Shown here one piece after another: positions 30,601-42,194 of a DNA stretch of 64,000 nucleotides (within the stretch, counting starts at the first letter, position 1; every line of letters begins with the position of its first letter). This stretch comes from Buddleja alternifolia (lineage: Eukaryota > Streptophyta > Magnoliopsida > Lamiales > Scrophulariaceae): NCBI GenBank assembly GCA_019426215.1, contig CM033400.1:21126568-21190567 (forward strand), written 5' to 3'. The notes beneath the pieces are model-generated. The model worked only from the letters and a program-made list of their open reading frames with translations. It was not told the origin of the DNA and did no database searches. Made by a program: the position numbers and the translations under genes.

Positions 30601-33600
30601 ATTGCTACAAATGCTAATTTAATTCAAGCACATCCTCGTAACAACTACAATAATAAGAATGGCAAGATGGTTAGCAAAAATAATGCTTCTAACCATGGTT
30701 ACAAACCCAAACCAAATAATTTGAAAAAGAAAGGAAGTTGCTATGTGTGTGGATATCCTGGGCATCATGCTGCCCAATGTAGAAAACAAAAGTTTGGAAA
30801 CAACAATCCTCCTAACAACAAAGTTAACTTAGTTGAGGGGGAAGACATTATTGCTGCGGTTGTTTCTCAAGCATTCATGGTGGCCAATGTCAATGATTGG
30901 ATAATAGACTCTGGTGCCACAAGGCATATTTGTGCAAACAAAAATGTTTTTACCTCCTATAAACCAATAGGAGATGATGATGGGGAGTCTGTTTATTTGG
31001 GTGATTCAAGTACTGTAAAGGTTCTTGGCAGAGGAAAAATATTCCTCAAACTCACATCGAGAAAGACATTGGAACTCAAAGATGTGCTTCATGTTCCAAA
31101 CATGAGAGCAAATTTAATTTCTGTAGCACTTCTCGGGAAGGCTGGACTGAAAGTTTCTTTTGAGTCTGACAAAATTGTCATGACTAAAAATAATGCGTTT
31201 ATTGAGAAAGGGTATTGTAACCAAGGTCTTTTTGTACTCAATATTTTCAATGAAAATGTTTCTAGTTCTGCGTATTTTATTGACTATTATAATTTGTGGC
31301 ATGGTAGATTAGGTCATTTAAATGCTTCTTATATTAAGAAAATGAATTCGTTAGGACTAATTAGTGAAATTGGAAATGCAAATACGGATAAATGTGAAAT
31401 CTATTCTGAAACTAAAATCACTAAGAAATCTCATAAATCCGTTGAACGAGTTAGTGTTTTGTTAGAACTAATTCATACTGATTTAGGAGATTTAAAACAA
31501 ACAATGACAAGAGGAGGTAAGAAATATTATGCAACCTTTATTGATGATTTTTCTAGATATATATACCAAGGTATATTTGCTTAGAACTAAAGATGAAGCT
31601 TTTAACATGTTTCTTTCTTATAAAGCTGAAGTAGAAAATCAATTAAATAGAAAGATTAAACGAGTTAGATCGGATAGAGGTGGTGAATATATTCTTATGA
31701 ATGATTTTTGTGAAAAACATGGTATTATACATTAACTAACTCCTCCTTATTCACCTCAATCTAACGGTGTAGCTGAAAGAAAAAATAGAACTCTTAAAGA
31801 AATGATGAATGCCATGCTTATTAGTGCAAATGCACCTAATAATTTGTGGGGGGAAGCTATACTTACTGCATGCTTTATTCAAAATAGAATTCCTTACAAG
31901 AAAATAAATAAAACCCCTTATGAACTTTGGAAAGGTTTTTCCCCTAATCTTAAATATTTAAAAATATGGGGTTGTCTGGCTAAGGTTCTTTTATCTGATG
32001 ATAAAAAAAGGAAAATCGGTTCTAAAACATCTGATTGTATGTTTATTGGTTATGCTAAAAATAGTGCTGCATATAGATTTCTTGTGATAAAAAGTGATGT
32101 GCTTGATTGCAATACTATTGTTAAAACAAGAAATGCAGATTTTTTTGAGAATATATTTCCTTTGAAACGTGATCATGTAACTTCTTCCACTAGTTCATCT
32201 AATATGCATATTGATATACCTTCAAGTTCTAGCAATAATATTGACAAAGATATTGAACCTAGAAGAAGTAAAAGAGGTAGAAAAGCAACTAGTTTTGGTG
32301 ATGATTTTTACAATTTCATGGTTGACAATGATCCAAAAACATTTAAAGAAGCTATTTCTTCTAGTGATTATCGTTTTTGGAAAGAAGCTATAAAAAGCGA
32401 AATAGATTCTTTGAAACAAAATAAAACTTGGAGTTTAGTTGACTTACCTACCGGCGCAAAACCTATTGCATGTAAATGGATTTTCAAACGAAAACTTCAT
32501 CCTGATGGAACTATTGATAAATACAAAGCAAGACTTGTGGCAAAAGGTTTTACACAAAAACAAAATATTGATTATTTTGATACTTATGCACCTGTTGCTA
32601 GAATTTCTTCCATTCGCATATTGATTGCTTTAGCTGCTGTCCATAAACTTGTTATTCATCAAATGGACGTAAAAACTGCTTTTTTAAATGGAGAATTAGA
32701 AGAAGAAATTTATATGTGTCAACCCGAAGGTTGTGTTGAAGTTGGTAAAGAAAATATGATTTGTAAGTTAAAGAAATCATTATATGGTTTAAAACAAGCA
32801 CCTAAACAATGGCATGAGAAATTTGATTCTACTTTGTGTTCAAATAATTTTGTTAGTGTTGCTGTAGATAAATGTGTGTATACAAAATGCAACGATAAAG
32901 ATTGTGTGATAATTAGCTTATATGTTGATGGTATGCTTATATTTGGCACTAACATTGACATTATAATTGAAACAAAAGAATTTTTAGCTTCACAATTTGA
33001 TATGAAAGACATGGGTGAAGCTAATGTAATATTCGGTGTGAAAATCACTAAAGTCGAGAGTGATTTAATATTATCACAGGAGCACTATGTTGAAAAAATT
33101 CTCAAAAAGTTGGACATTTTGATGTCACTCCTGTTTCAACACCATATGATGTTAGTTCTCAACTAAAGAAAAAGAAAGGAGAGAGCATAGCTCAATCTGA
33201 ATATGCTCAGATTATTGGGAGTCTAATGCATCTAATGAATTATATGCGTCCTGATATAGCGTATGCCGTGGGCAGATTGAGTAGATACACCCATAATCCT
33301 AATAATGAGCATTGGTCTACTTTAAAAAGACTAATGAAATATTTGAGAGGTACCATGAACTATGGTATTCTATATAGTGGATTTCCCGCTGTATTAGAAG
33401 GATACAGTGATGCTAACTGGATCTTTGATTCAGATGAGACCAAATTCACTAGTGGATATGTGTTCACCCTTGGTGGGGGTGCTGTTGCTTGGAAATCTGT
33501 CAAGCAAACAATCATAGCTAGATCCACAATGGAATCATAGTTTGTGGCACTTGAGCTAGCTGGAAGTGAAGCGGAGTGGATAAAAAATTTCTTAACTGAC

Positions 33601-33867
33601 ATTCCTTTAGGAATGAAACCAATTCCCTCTCTTTCTATGCATTGTGATTCTCAGGCTGCAATAGCCATTGCGAGAAACAAGTCCTACAATGGTAAAAGTA
33701 GGCATATAAGGCTAAGACATAATGTGATAAAGCAGCTGCTACGAGATGGAATAATTTCCATAGATTTTGTGAAATCAGAGAGAAATTTAGCCGATCCACT
33801 AACTAAACCATTGGGAAAGAAATTAGTTAGTGAAACATCGAGAGGAATGGGACTACTACCAATTTAA
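30601..33867 (+). pseudogene. Pol of element D (protease, integrase, RT, RNase H), multiply broken
   Basis: Domains in order are: protease WIIDSGATRHICANK (about 30897); zinc finger LWHGRLGHLNASY (about 31295); integrase core FIDDFSRY (about 31540) to GVAERKNRTLKE (about 31770); RT with FLNGELEEEIYMCQPEG (about 32690) and active site YVDG at 32921-32932, where the last Asp is Gly; RNase H from about 33400 to the stop at 33865-33867. Breaks seen are extra TATA bases at about 31558-31565 causing a frameshift, a stop TAA at 31733-31735, one base lost at about 33110, and a stop TAG at 33538-33540. No functional enzyme can be made from this copy. Confidence 0.93.
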
Positions 33868-34419
33868 AAGTTTATAGCAATGGTAACCCAACCTATGTGA
33901 TTGGATAAACTCCATGAAGTAGGTTCAATGGGTAATAACAAGTTGTTATTGACTAGATAGCACTATCAATTTTAAAAGTCCATTCCTAGATAGTGCTTGA
34001 CTGCTAAAGTTATAAGGTGAGTTAAAACTCTTAATGACTGCCATAGCCCAACTTTGGGTGATGTATTTAGAGAGCAGTATACATTTGATGGAGTCACCTA
34101 TATGAGTGTAGGAGTGAGGCCGCTTCTATGAGATTGTGGTGGAATCTCTAAAGCACTCATGAAACCTGGGCGGGCGCAAGGCCGATAATGTGCCACACCG
34201 CGTTGAACAACGAATATAGATGATATAATGTGGATATTAAATCTTCAAATTCTCATAGTAAAACTTTGGTTCATAGAATACATATGAGATTCACCAATGT
34301 TTTCTAGAATTTTGGTTTAATGTTCTAGGTCTAGTTCAAGCCCAAAAGGCACTAGATTCAATACATTATATTATCGCTAACCCAAGAAAATCTTGATCCT
34401 TTTGAAATATGTGGGGGAT
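33868..34419 (+). other. 3' untranslated region and purine tract of element D
   Basis: About 550 bp without an ORF. It ends in GTGGGGGAT at 34411-34419, the polypurine tract directly before the 3' LTR. Confidence 0.8.
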
Positions 34420-34923
34420 TGTAGTAAAATTATTATATTTTACATGTTTAAATAAATATTTCAAAAGTTTAAAATTCAAGTCATAATATTGTTGTTATGA
34501 TGGTCAATGTGACAATAATTTTTATGTTACAAAATTGATTCATGGCCATAAAGTTTGAGGATGTTACATCTAGAAATTTAATTTTAATTAATTATTTGTT
34601 GACTACTACTTTTGTATTGCCTATAAAAAGCCCCCTCTCCTCAACTTTTTAGAAACAATTCTTCAAAAAGTTTATTCACCACTACCTAAAAATCTCTCTT
34701 GTTTTATTCCAGAGTACTTGGGTAAATATTAATTGTTCCTGTTAACCTCAATAGTTAGCACAAACTAGTTGAGAAGTGCTTGTTGAATCCTAGGAGGATA
34801 GCCACTTAAAACCTTTGTGCCAAGATTACTATCTCCGAGGGGTGGAATTAATCCTTTAGGACAGTGCTAGTTACGCCTCAAGTAATCCAAATTATTGGTT
34901 ATATTCTTCAAATTTTTATAACA
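34420..34923 (+). repeat. 3' LTR of element D (504 bp)
   Basis: It starts TGTAGTAAAA and ends TTATAACA, followed by the duplicated target AAAAC. It is nearly identical to the 5' LTR. Confidence 0.95.
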
Positions 34924-34928
34924 AAAAC

Positions 34929-35865
34929 TACACCATGCTTGCACAAATGGATTATCATCCCATATCTAGAAATTCAAATGTGCTTGAACTTTTTAGAACG
35001 AATATCAAATTTTAAAAAGATGTGCCTGAAACTAAGTATTTACATAATATGATTGAAAATATAATTTCTCATCTTTTTAATTTTAAAAAGATTTATAGAT
35101 ACAAGATGTTTACATTTCATTTTTATAATTTCATACTAATATACTCTATCTGCAACTGAAATTATAAAGATTGATACTATATTTTCTGCATCATTAGAAA
35201 GCGTGATAAAACAAAAAAAATTGTGGTACTTTGGTGCTAAACAAAGAACAAATTAAATAAATAAGGTATTGTGAACTTTTTTCAATACTTTGTTTTATTT
35301 AAATTGTTGTGATCTTCAGTTATTTTTATCTTAATCACATCGGAAAGTATGTTCATGTAAACAAATGTCTGATCATATGATCGTAATAGTTAATCATGAA
35401 ATGCAACTAAGATTTTCTTTGGAAACTCACCTTCAACATCCTAATATTGATACAGTTAGCATATAATATGTAGAAGTCTATGGAGACGGCAACAAATAAA
35501 AATTGAGCTATACTTTTTTTTTTCATGAATCTCCTCATTTTTGTAAGTCCAACATTTTCAATCTATATATCAAGTCCTAGAGATTCTTTCAGTAACTTTA
35601 TTTTCATAATTGAAATATTGTAGTGGTGATTTGTTATAATATCTTAAACCAATTTCATATTTTAGGTTTGGTTTAACTTTAATTCTTCTTTGAAATAAAA
35701 TATATAACATCGTCAAAACAAACAGTTAACGCATAGTGAAAGCTACGTACCATGTATGTCTACAATGCATAATAGTTTTAAGTGCAATGATAATAATCTA
35801 ACGGGTGTAATAATATCTCTACATGGTTGCTAATGAAAATAAAAGTATGAAAAATGATCTTTTAA
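34929..35865. other. AT-rich intergenic DNA
   Basis: About 940 bp. No ORF, repeat end or RNA gene is recognised. Several poly-T and poly-A runs are present. Confidence 0.5.
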
Positions 35866-35882
35866 AACACACACACACACAT

Positions 35883-35922
<40 letters not shown>

Positions 35923-35934
35923 TATGTTTATATA
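35866..35934. repeat. (CA)n(TA)n compound microsatellite
   Basis: Two CA tracts separated by an AT step run into about eleven TA units. Downstream to 36215 the DNA is AT-rich with nothing else recognised. Confidence 0.95.
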
Positions 35935-36447
35935 TGATTTTCTCACATATTTATTTGATGTCAGGAGTGAGAGAGAGAAACAAGAATAAGAATGACATGT
36001 AAATAGATGTATAATATTAAACTTATATTTATTGATTAATAAATAGTAATTATGAATTATATCATCCTATTTTCAGTTTTAACTCTTCAACTGATTAACT
36101 GTGAACGTTACATTGATTGACAAAATTATGTATTATTATAAGTAACATAATATTATTTAGCAATACTTAAAATGTACAACCAATTTAATCAATGCAATAT
36201 ACTGTAGAGTGATGTTATATACCACCCAATTTAGATCACTTATTTTCCACTTTTATGTGACCATCCTAATCATTGTCCAACTCAACGTCCACGTAATCTT
36301 TTTATTCTCCTTGATTTTGGTCCTAAAACTCTCTTATTCTCTTTCCTTATTCACTCCCCAAAATCGAGCTGATTTGTTTTCTTCTTAAACCAACACTCTG
36401 GACATCTTTTTCTTTCTCGTTCAAGAATCCAAACTCCATTCTTCTTT

Positions 36448-37267
36448 CTTGATGTTGCAGATCATTTGTATAACTCTCAATTGTCATCTCGACTTACATT
36501 ATCATTATTTTACAATCTCAATAAGTAGTATGTGATTCAAGAAGATCGAAATAAGAATTAAAGATTAAATAAAAAAGAATAATGACTGCATAAGTAATGA
36601 CTACATCAATGTCTGTATATGTTAACAAATCTACTGGTGCTGGATTGTCTTCTTATTATGTATGCTTTTATGCAGAGTTATTACATCAATTCTTGATTGG
36701 AATAAGAATGTAGCCTCAATACATGATCATTTCCTCAGTATGCATGTATACTTTATGCAGTCATTACTTCTTCCAAGATGTAAAAAGACCTCGGAGTCCT
36801 TCCGTCAATGGAGAAGTAGATAGATTGATGAAAAAGGTGGTGCAATTGAGTGCTATATACTTTAGGGAAATCCCATTAACTACTTATATTGCTAAACAAT
36901 TAAATGAACCTTCAGATTATAAGTAACTAGACTTCCAGCATAATCATATTTCTTATGCTGGATGGATTCTTTAACTGACACGAATAAGGAGGTCTTCTTA
37001 TGTCTTCTTCGATTTCTCAACTGATATGTGAGCGCCCTTAAGTCTTTATTGATTTCCTAATCAACTGATGTATGATAAAGCCCCTACTACTACCTGTAGT
37101 CAATTGTGATATTTTATCTCCTCATGAATCATCTTTTCTCGAATCACAGATGCTTATTTGATAAATTGTAACTTCTGTGGGGCAGATGTGCGTTCCGCGT
37201 ATTTAGAGGTTCTGTTGAAGACATCTCTATTTTCCTTGGATGTTCTAGGTTTTTTTCGAGATTTATT
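36448..37267. other. Interior of the Mutator-like element
   Basis: About 820 bp between the left inverted repeat and copia remnant F. A 67-codon plus-strand frame (36723-36926, containing KRPRSPSVNGEVDRL) is the only part that looks slightly protein-like. I do not recognise it. It could be a captured gene fragment or chance. Confidence 0.35.
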
Positions 37268-38072
37268 TGTTGGAAATCTAGCTAAAATAAAGTGTGTTTT
37301 AGACACACATTTTATATGGAAATTTGAAAATGCAAAGTCACTTGGAAGTAGAATATTATGGCATATTATGAAACTACGTTCCGAGTAGATATCGATAACA
37401 TTTGAATTTCTCAATTCCGATTTCGGATGAATGAGAAATCAATGGTTAAAGATTGGCTTTTGAATTAGTGAAATATGGCATAATTCCATATGAATTTTGA
37501 ACCGTTAAATTTCATCAACTGCGATGGTGGATCACAACCTTTCAATCGATGGCCACGATTGAAAGGGTGTAATACACCAGAAGTTCTACAAGTGGACCAA
37601 TTGACCAAAGCAAGTTCGATGCACCTGCTGTAGAGAAAATGAATCTGACTGGGTGTGAAAAGGCGTGTTCACACCTGCTGGGGTTGTTTTGCAAAATCCA
37701 AAAAGTTGTCTTTTCGGTCCCCAACCTTTGGAAATCTATAAATAGGCCCTCCTATTTCAGATTTCAAACACACCAAAGTATTAACTTTATATCTCTTTCT
37801 CTCTTCTCTCTTTTAAGTACTAATTTGAGTACATAAAAGAATTCTCGAGAATTCTTCATTCATAAATCGAGAATTCTAGCAGAAGCTTGTTCGCTAGGCT
37901 TAGAAATTTGGAGTGGTCCTATTTCTAAGACGATAGTCATTGTATCTTGGTACACAAACGCCGTATCCCGTAACCACCAAGAGCGGGGCGTTATTATGTT
38001 AAGAAGATCGGGTAACCCGTGCCTCGACTATACCAATTTCCATAACAAGTGCTACTACATTTTTAAACAACA
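37268..38072 (+). repeat. 5' LTR of copia remnant F
   Basis: The end is fixed by comparison with 39429-39614, both finishing CATTTTTAAACAACA. The start is inferred from TGTTGGA, which pairs with the AACA end. A TATAAATAG box lies near 37737. Confidence 0.65.
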
Positions 38073-38104
38073 ATCTTAACATAATAATTAGTATTGTTGG
38101 AAAA

Positions 38105-38395
38105 ATGTCTTCTGCTAGTTCAATTCCACCACCACCGAATGATACTCCACCGACTACGCCGCCTGTTGTTTTGCCCCTTTTGGCTCAAACCATACCCATG
38201 TTCTGACTCACGGGGAGAAACCCGGAAAGTTCAGTGGGGTTGATTTCAAAATGTGGCAACAGAAAATGTTGTTCTACCTAACCACACTGAACTTGGCTAG
38301 GTTTCTGACCGAGAATGCTCCTTCGATACCCGAGGATGAATCGGATGGGTTTGTTGGAGATATTAATTTCCAATCGATGCATCCGAGCAATTTCA
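38105..38395 (+). pseudogene. Gag fragment of copia remnant F
   Basis: The ATG at 38105 opens a Pro-rich N terminus (SSIPPPPNDTPPTTPP) that stops at 38204-38206. A different frame then encodes a copia Gag core start (GKFSGVDFKMWQQKMLFYL) up to about 38395. The remainder of gag and all of pol are absent. Confidence 0.8.
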
Positions 38396-39428
38396 ATTGA
38401 ACTTGTGTTTAGAGAAGTTCATTAGCAACAGGGAGTTTACTCAATTTCGTTTAAATCAACAATTGTATTAAAATTGCTTTAGATGACTCACTACAATTGA
38501 ATTTCGTTTTCTTTTTCTTGTGCATGGATTGGAAAACTTGTGTGATGGGTTCTGGAAAAATTGGCACCATTTGGTGGATGAGACGACTCATTTTTCGAAC
38601 AGATGAGATGAAGATGTTGAAGTAGAGCAAAATTCAGTAATCATCCTTCTGGTTCTGAAATATTGAATTGTTCGAATGCAATTATTCCTATTGTTTAATT
38701 GATTAAGTTATCTTTGCATGTGTAAGGTTCTTATATGATTGAAAGCACAATATGTCCAAATAAGTTTTATGCTTAAATTTGGATGTCTTTGCCCCAAACA
38801 TACGTGATGATTATGGTAAGGCATGCTGTGAAAATGATTTGATCATTTATGCTCAATTGTGGGATGTGATGTTTTTCTTGCTACTGCATTGGAAATGTGT
38901 TTATGTACGCTTTGCAACCATGACAATTTATGGTAAAAATATAAGTGTATATGGGTTTGTCGGGAAATAAGTCCATCTTAGTTTTATGATATTTCGAGGA
39001 AATTATCATAGAGAATAATAAGCTATAAATGCATGATAGCCTACAATGTATGCATGATACTTTCAATTACATTGAAAATATAGTATTTTCGATTTTATTT
39101 GGCATGCTTTTGATTGTGACTACATAGTCAATCTTGATCTAAAATTTAATTTATGCTCACTGCCTAGAATGTGAAGGAATGTGCATAATACATGTTTTAT
39201 GATTTAATCATATTTATGATTAAGTCCCTCATTGCGGTTGATGTTATTTCAGATTAAGTGGTATAATGGCGCTTGATAGTAAATATCTTATGAGGTATTA
39301 TACTTGGCTTAATTAGAGACGTTTACACTGCCAAATCTAATGAGATAGATGGCACGAAGTGTGTGATCATTTTTATATGATAAATATGTGGATGAAAGTA
39401 GATAATCATTCAATGATGAGTACACTAC
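38396..39428. other. Unassigned DNA between the gag fragment and the 3' LTR piece of F
   Basis: About 1 kb, AT-rich, with no long ORF or recognised domain. It may be the 3' non-coding part of F together with a diverged, non-alignable beginning of its 3' LTR. Confidence 0.35.
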
Positions 39429-39614
39429 TTGTTCGCTAGGCTTAGAAATTTGGAGTGGTCCTATTTCTAAGACGATAGTCGTTGTATTTTGGGACATAAA
39501 CACCGTATCCCGTAACCACCAAGAGCGGAGCGTTATTGTGTTAAGGAAATCGGGTAACTCGTGCCTCGACTATACCAATTTCCATAACAAGTGCTACTAC
39601 ATTTTTAAACAACA
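39429..39614 (+). repeat. Partial 3' LTR of copia remnant F
   Basis: 186 bp matching 37887-38072 with scattered substitutions, from CTTGTTCGCTAGGC to AAACAACA. The upstream 620 bp of the LTR are not recognisable here. Confidence 0.85.
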
Positions 39615-40087
39615 TTAGTTTGAATGAGAGAGATACTTTGATAGAGAGCAGCCATGAAATTGAAAAAGAGAAGAATGGAGTTTGGATTCTTGAAGGACAA
39701 AGAACCAGAGGTCCAGAAACAAATTTGCTGGATTTTGGGGTGTGAATAAGGAAAGAGACAAATTTGCTGGATTTTGGGGTGTGAATAAGGAAAGAGAAGA
39801 AGAGAGGTTTTAGCAACAAAATTAAGGAGAATGGAGAATGAGAAGATCAATAAAAATATTGTATGTTGAGTTGGACAATGACTATAATAGCCAATTAGGA
39901 AGTGAAGAATAGATGATCTAAAATTGGGTGGTATATAGGATTTTTCCTATAATTTAAGCTCAAATATATAGTTTAAAAACTTTTGAAAGGTATGTCTAGA
40001 CTAAATTTATAGCAATTTAATTTATACTGCAAGCACAATAAATATGAGTTTTTAATGAGTTCAGTTATAGACTAGTATTTCTCTTTT

Positions 40088-40465
40088 GGAGTAATTGCAT
40101 AAAACCCCCTTATATTATTTCGAAAATGCTAAAAGCCCTCCTGTGTTAACGAAATAGGCTAATCACCCCCTGTGTTTATAAAAAGTGTGCTAAAAAACCA
40201 AATTCCATTAAAAAACGAGAGTGTTTTTCATGTTTTTCACCTTTGTTGACATGCTCATTTGTCATTTATATACTTTTCATACTTTATAAAAGGTAGATAA
40301 TATTAATTCACTCAAAAAAACACATATTTTCTTCTATTATTTTAACAAAATTTGGCTTTTTTGCACAGCTTTTAGGAACACAGTGGGGCGATTAGCCTAT
40401 TTCGTTAACATAAAGTTCTTTTACTATTTTTGAAATAACACACGAGGATTTTATGCCATTATCCC
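40088..40465. mobile_element. MITE, Mutator-like, 378 bp
   Basis: The two ends are inverted repeats over about 85 bp; both contain GTTAACGAAATAGGCTAATC. The flanks TTCTCTTTT (40079-40087) and TTCTTTTTT (40466-40474) match at 8 of 9 positions and look like a 9-bp target duplication, though low complexity weakens this. No coding capacity. Confidence 0.75.
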
Positions 40466-40471
40466 TTCTTT

Positions 40472-40851
40472 TTTTTAGTACTGATTGTTTGGTCATACTC
40501 GGTGTTCACGATGGGGTCAATCAATAATTCTCAACTCATTTGACTTTATCTTTTAATCATCTATTTTTTTTCACTGATTAGCTTATATGTGCATATTTTG
40601 TTAGTAAATATTTATTAACTTTTACAAGATCTTTAATCTAATTATTTACTTTTTGTTGTGGTTTTTAGTACTGATTGTTTGGTCATACTCGGTGTTCACG
40701 ATGGGGTCAATCAATAATTCTCAACTCATTTTACTTTATCTTTTAATCATCTATTTTTTTTCACTGATTAGCTTATATGTGCATATTTTGTTAGTAAATA
40801 TTTATTAACTTTTACAAGATCTTTAATCTAATTATTTACTTTTTGTTGTGG
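40472..40851. repeat. 190-bp tandem duplication
   Basis: The unit beginning TTTTTAGTACTGATTGTTTGG occurs twice in direct tandem, 190 bp apart. I see a single difference (TTGACTTT against TTTACTTT). It directly abuts the preceding MITE. The near-identity points to a recent duplication or an assembly repeat. Confidence 0.92.
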
Positions 40852-40869
40852 TATATCTGCACAAGTATT

Positions 40870-41400
40870 TATATTATATAATAATTTATTATATCATTGT
40901 ATTATAGATGGTTTGAAAATTTGGACTTCAAAGTTGATTTTTGTTAATGTAAGCAAGCATTCATCATGTGAATTGTTGACTTTGGAATTCTATAAGAAAG
41001 TTATATAAGTTCAAGTGAATGATTACTTCTAATACGCTCTAAAATCAATATTCTACATTATCTATTTCGCTTAGGTCATTTTCACTTCTACATTTTCTTC
41101 AACTGGGAAAAAAAACTATTTGAAAGCACACACTGATAATATTTTTCATAGTCATGAAACTTTGCTATTTAATTATCGAGATAAGTATTTTTAATGTATT
41201 TATTTATGAATATTATGTATGAATATCTAAACGATGTATAAGTTTTCAAGAAACAATAAAAAGAAAAAGACATATTTATCCACACGCAATGCGTGTATAC
41301 CTTATTAGCGTAACCAAAGAAAATACAAACACAACAATTGGGCTCATGGTCTACATTTTGTCACAATAAAACTCCAAACATATTTATATTGTATAATAAT
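40870..41400. repeat. Segment paralogous to the 3' flank of the germin-like gene
   Basis: About 470 bp (40925-41390) align collinearly with 45231-45715, sharing words such as GTGAATT..GTTGACTTTG, CTTAGGTCATTTTC, CTTCTACATTTTCTTC and ACAATTGGGCTC, with many substitutions and indels. A shorter AT-rich block at about 40865-40935 recurs at about 41378-41460. Confidence 0.75.
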
Positions 41401-41736
41401 ATATTATATCATCGTATTATAGATTGTTTGATAAATTGAAATTCAAAAGTGGTATTTTGTTAAAGGATAATGCTAATCCTACAAGAATCTGTGAAATTAA
41501 GGTGTACAGACACCCGTGGCCATCGGGAATCTTCTAGATTTCATTTATAACAAAAAAGAACCTCCAAATTTCTATATTTGTTAAATGACCCTCATGAAAT
41601 AGACTACTACAAATCCTCCACCGTGCACATATGATTAATGATTTTAGACTTCGGATAAGCATTACTTCATCAAGGCACTGAACTGCACAAAATCGTCTAA
41701 TTTCGCAAGTCACAAAAGGATAAAAGGATAAAATTT
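41401..41736. other. Intergenic DNA
   Basis: About 340 bp with no recognised feature. No germin-like remnant is seen, although the duplicated flank lies just to its left. Confidence 0.4.
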
Positions 41737-42184
41737 GAGAAAAATGCAAAATTAGTCCCGTAACTATAGGGGTCTAGCAAATGTAGTCTCATATTTTGTA
41801 TTAGTGGCAATTATGGTCTTGTATCTTCAAAAAAATCGCAATTTGAGGACAAATTGGCCGGAAGCCCTAATTTTGGCCAGAGTTTACCATGTGGCATTCA
41901 ATTTGGAGATTTTTTATTTTTTTTCGTCTGAATTAGTCCTGTAACTGTAGGGGGGTCTGGCAAAATTAGTCCTGCAACTATAGGGGTGTGGCAAAATTAG
42001 TCCAATTTATTTACCCACGTGCGTGACACGTCAACAATTCAGGCCAAATTGAAAATTTCCGGCGAAATTTGTCCTCAAATTGCTATTTTTTAGGAGATAC
42101 AGGACCTCAATTGCCACTAGCACAAAATATGGGACTACATTTGCCAGACCCTTATAGGTACAGGACTAATTTTGCATTTTTCTC
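41737..42184. mobile_element. MITE, Mutator-like, 448 bp, with perfect 10-bp flanking duplication
   Basis: The ends are inverted repeats over about 125 bp; both start GAGAAAAATGCAAAATTAGTCC and reach GCAATTTGAGGACAAATT. GATAAAATTT at 41727-41736 and 42185-42194 is a perfect direct duplication of the length Mutator-type elements make. Inside, the phrase GGCAAAATTAGTCC recurs. Non-coding. Confidence 0.9.
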
Positions 42185-42194
42185 GATAAAATTT

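Larger units (their letters stand above)
29404..34923 (+). mobile_element. Ty1/copia element D, complete with two LTRs and target duplication
   Basis: LTRs at 29404-29900 and 34420-34923 flank one gag-pol region. AAAAC at 29399-29403 and 34924-34928 is a perfect 5-bp target duplication that fixes both ends. A hand alignment of the LTRs gives about 11 substitutions and one 7-bp indel (about 2 percent divergence), so the insertion is fairly recent. Even so, gag-pol is broken by at least three stops and two frameshifts and its RT active site is altered. The purine tract GTGGGGGAT precedes the 3' LTR. Confidence 0.96.
37268..39614 (+). mobile_element. Ty1/copia remnant F inside the Mutator-like element
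   Basis: The 5' LTR (37268-38072, TGTTGGA to AAACAACA) is followed by a gag start. A second copy of the LTR 3' portion lies at 39429-39614. Most of pol is missing. Flanks TTATT and TTAGT differ by one base and could be an altered 5-bp target duplication. The element lies inside the larger inverted-repeat element and so inserted after it. Confidence 0.75.
36216..39937. mobile_element. Mutator-like element with long terminal inverted repeats, split by copia remnant F
   Basis: 36216-36447 and the reverse complement of 39667-39937 align over more than 230 bp, starting TATATACCACCCAATTT on both sides and including TCCAACTCAAC and CAAGAATCCAAACTCCATTC. Terminal repeats of this length are typical of Mutator-like elements. 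The right repeat contains a 39-bp unit twice (39721-39759, 39760-39798), absent from the left. Removing copia remnant F (37268-39614) leaves about 1.4 kb, too little for a transposase, so it is non-autonomous. I could not find a convincing target duplication. The interior may be captured host DNA. Confidence 0.75.

Noticed and set aside
34864..35052. A 62-codon frame at the D 3' border
   Set aside because: It starts inside the LTR and runs into unrelated flanking DNA.
36723..36926. A 67-codon frame as a real gene
   Set aside because: No known motif, AT-rich surroundings, and it lies inside a Mutator-like element. At best it is a captured fragment.
39541..39850. Minus-strand frames of 81-92 codons with a repeated peptide
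   Set aside because: They arise from the 39-bp tandem duplication inside the terminal inverted repeat and are not conserved in the other repeat.
41400..41740. A second germin-like gene to the right of the duplicated flank
   Set aside because: No cupin motif or signal-peptide-like sequence is visible in any frame.
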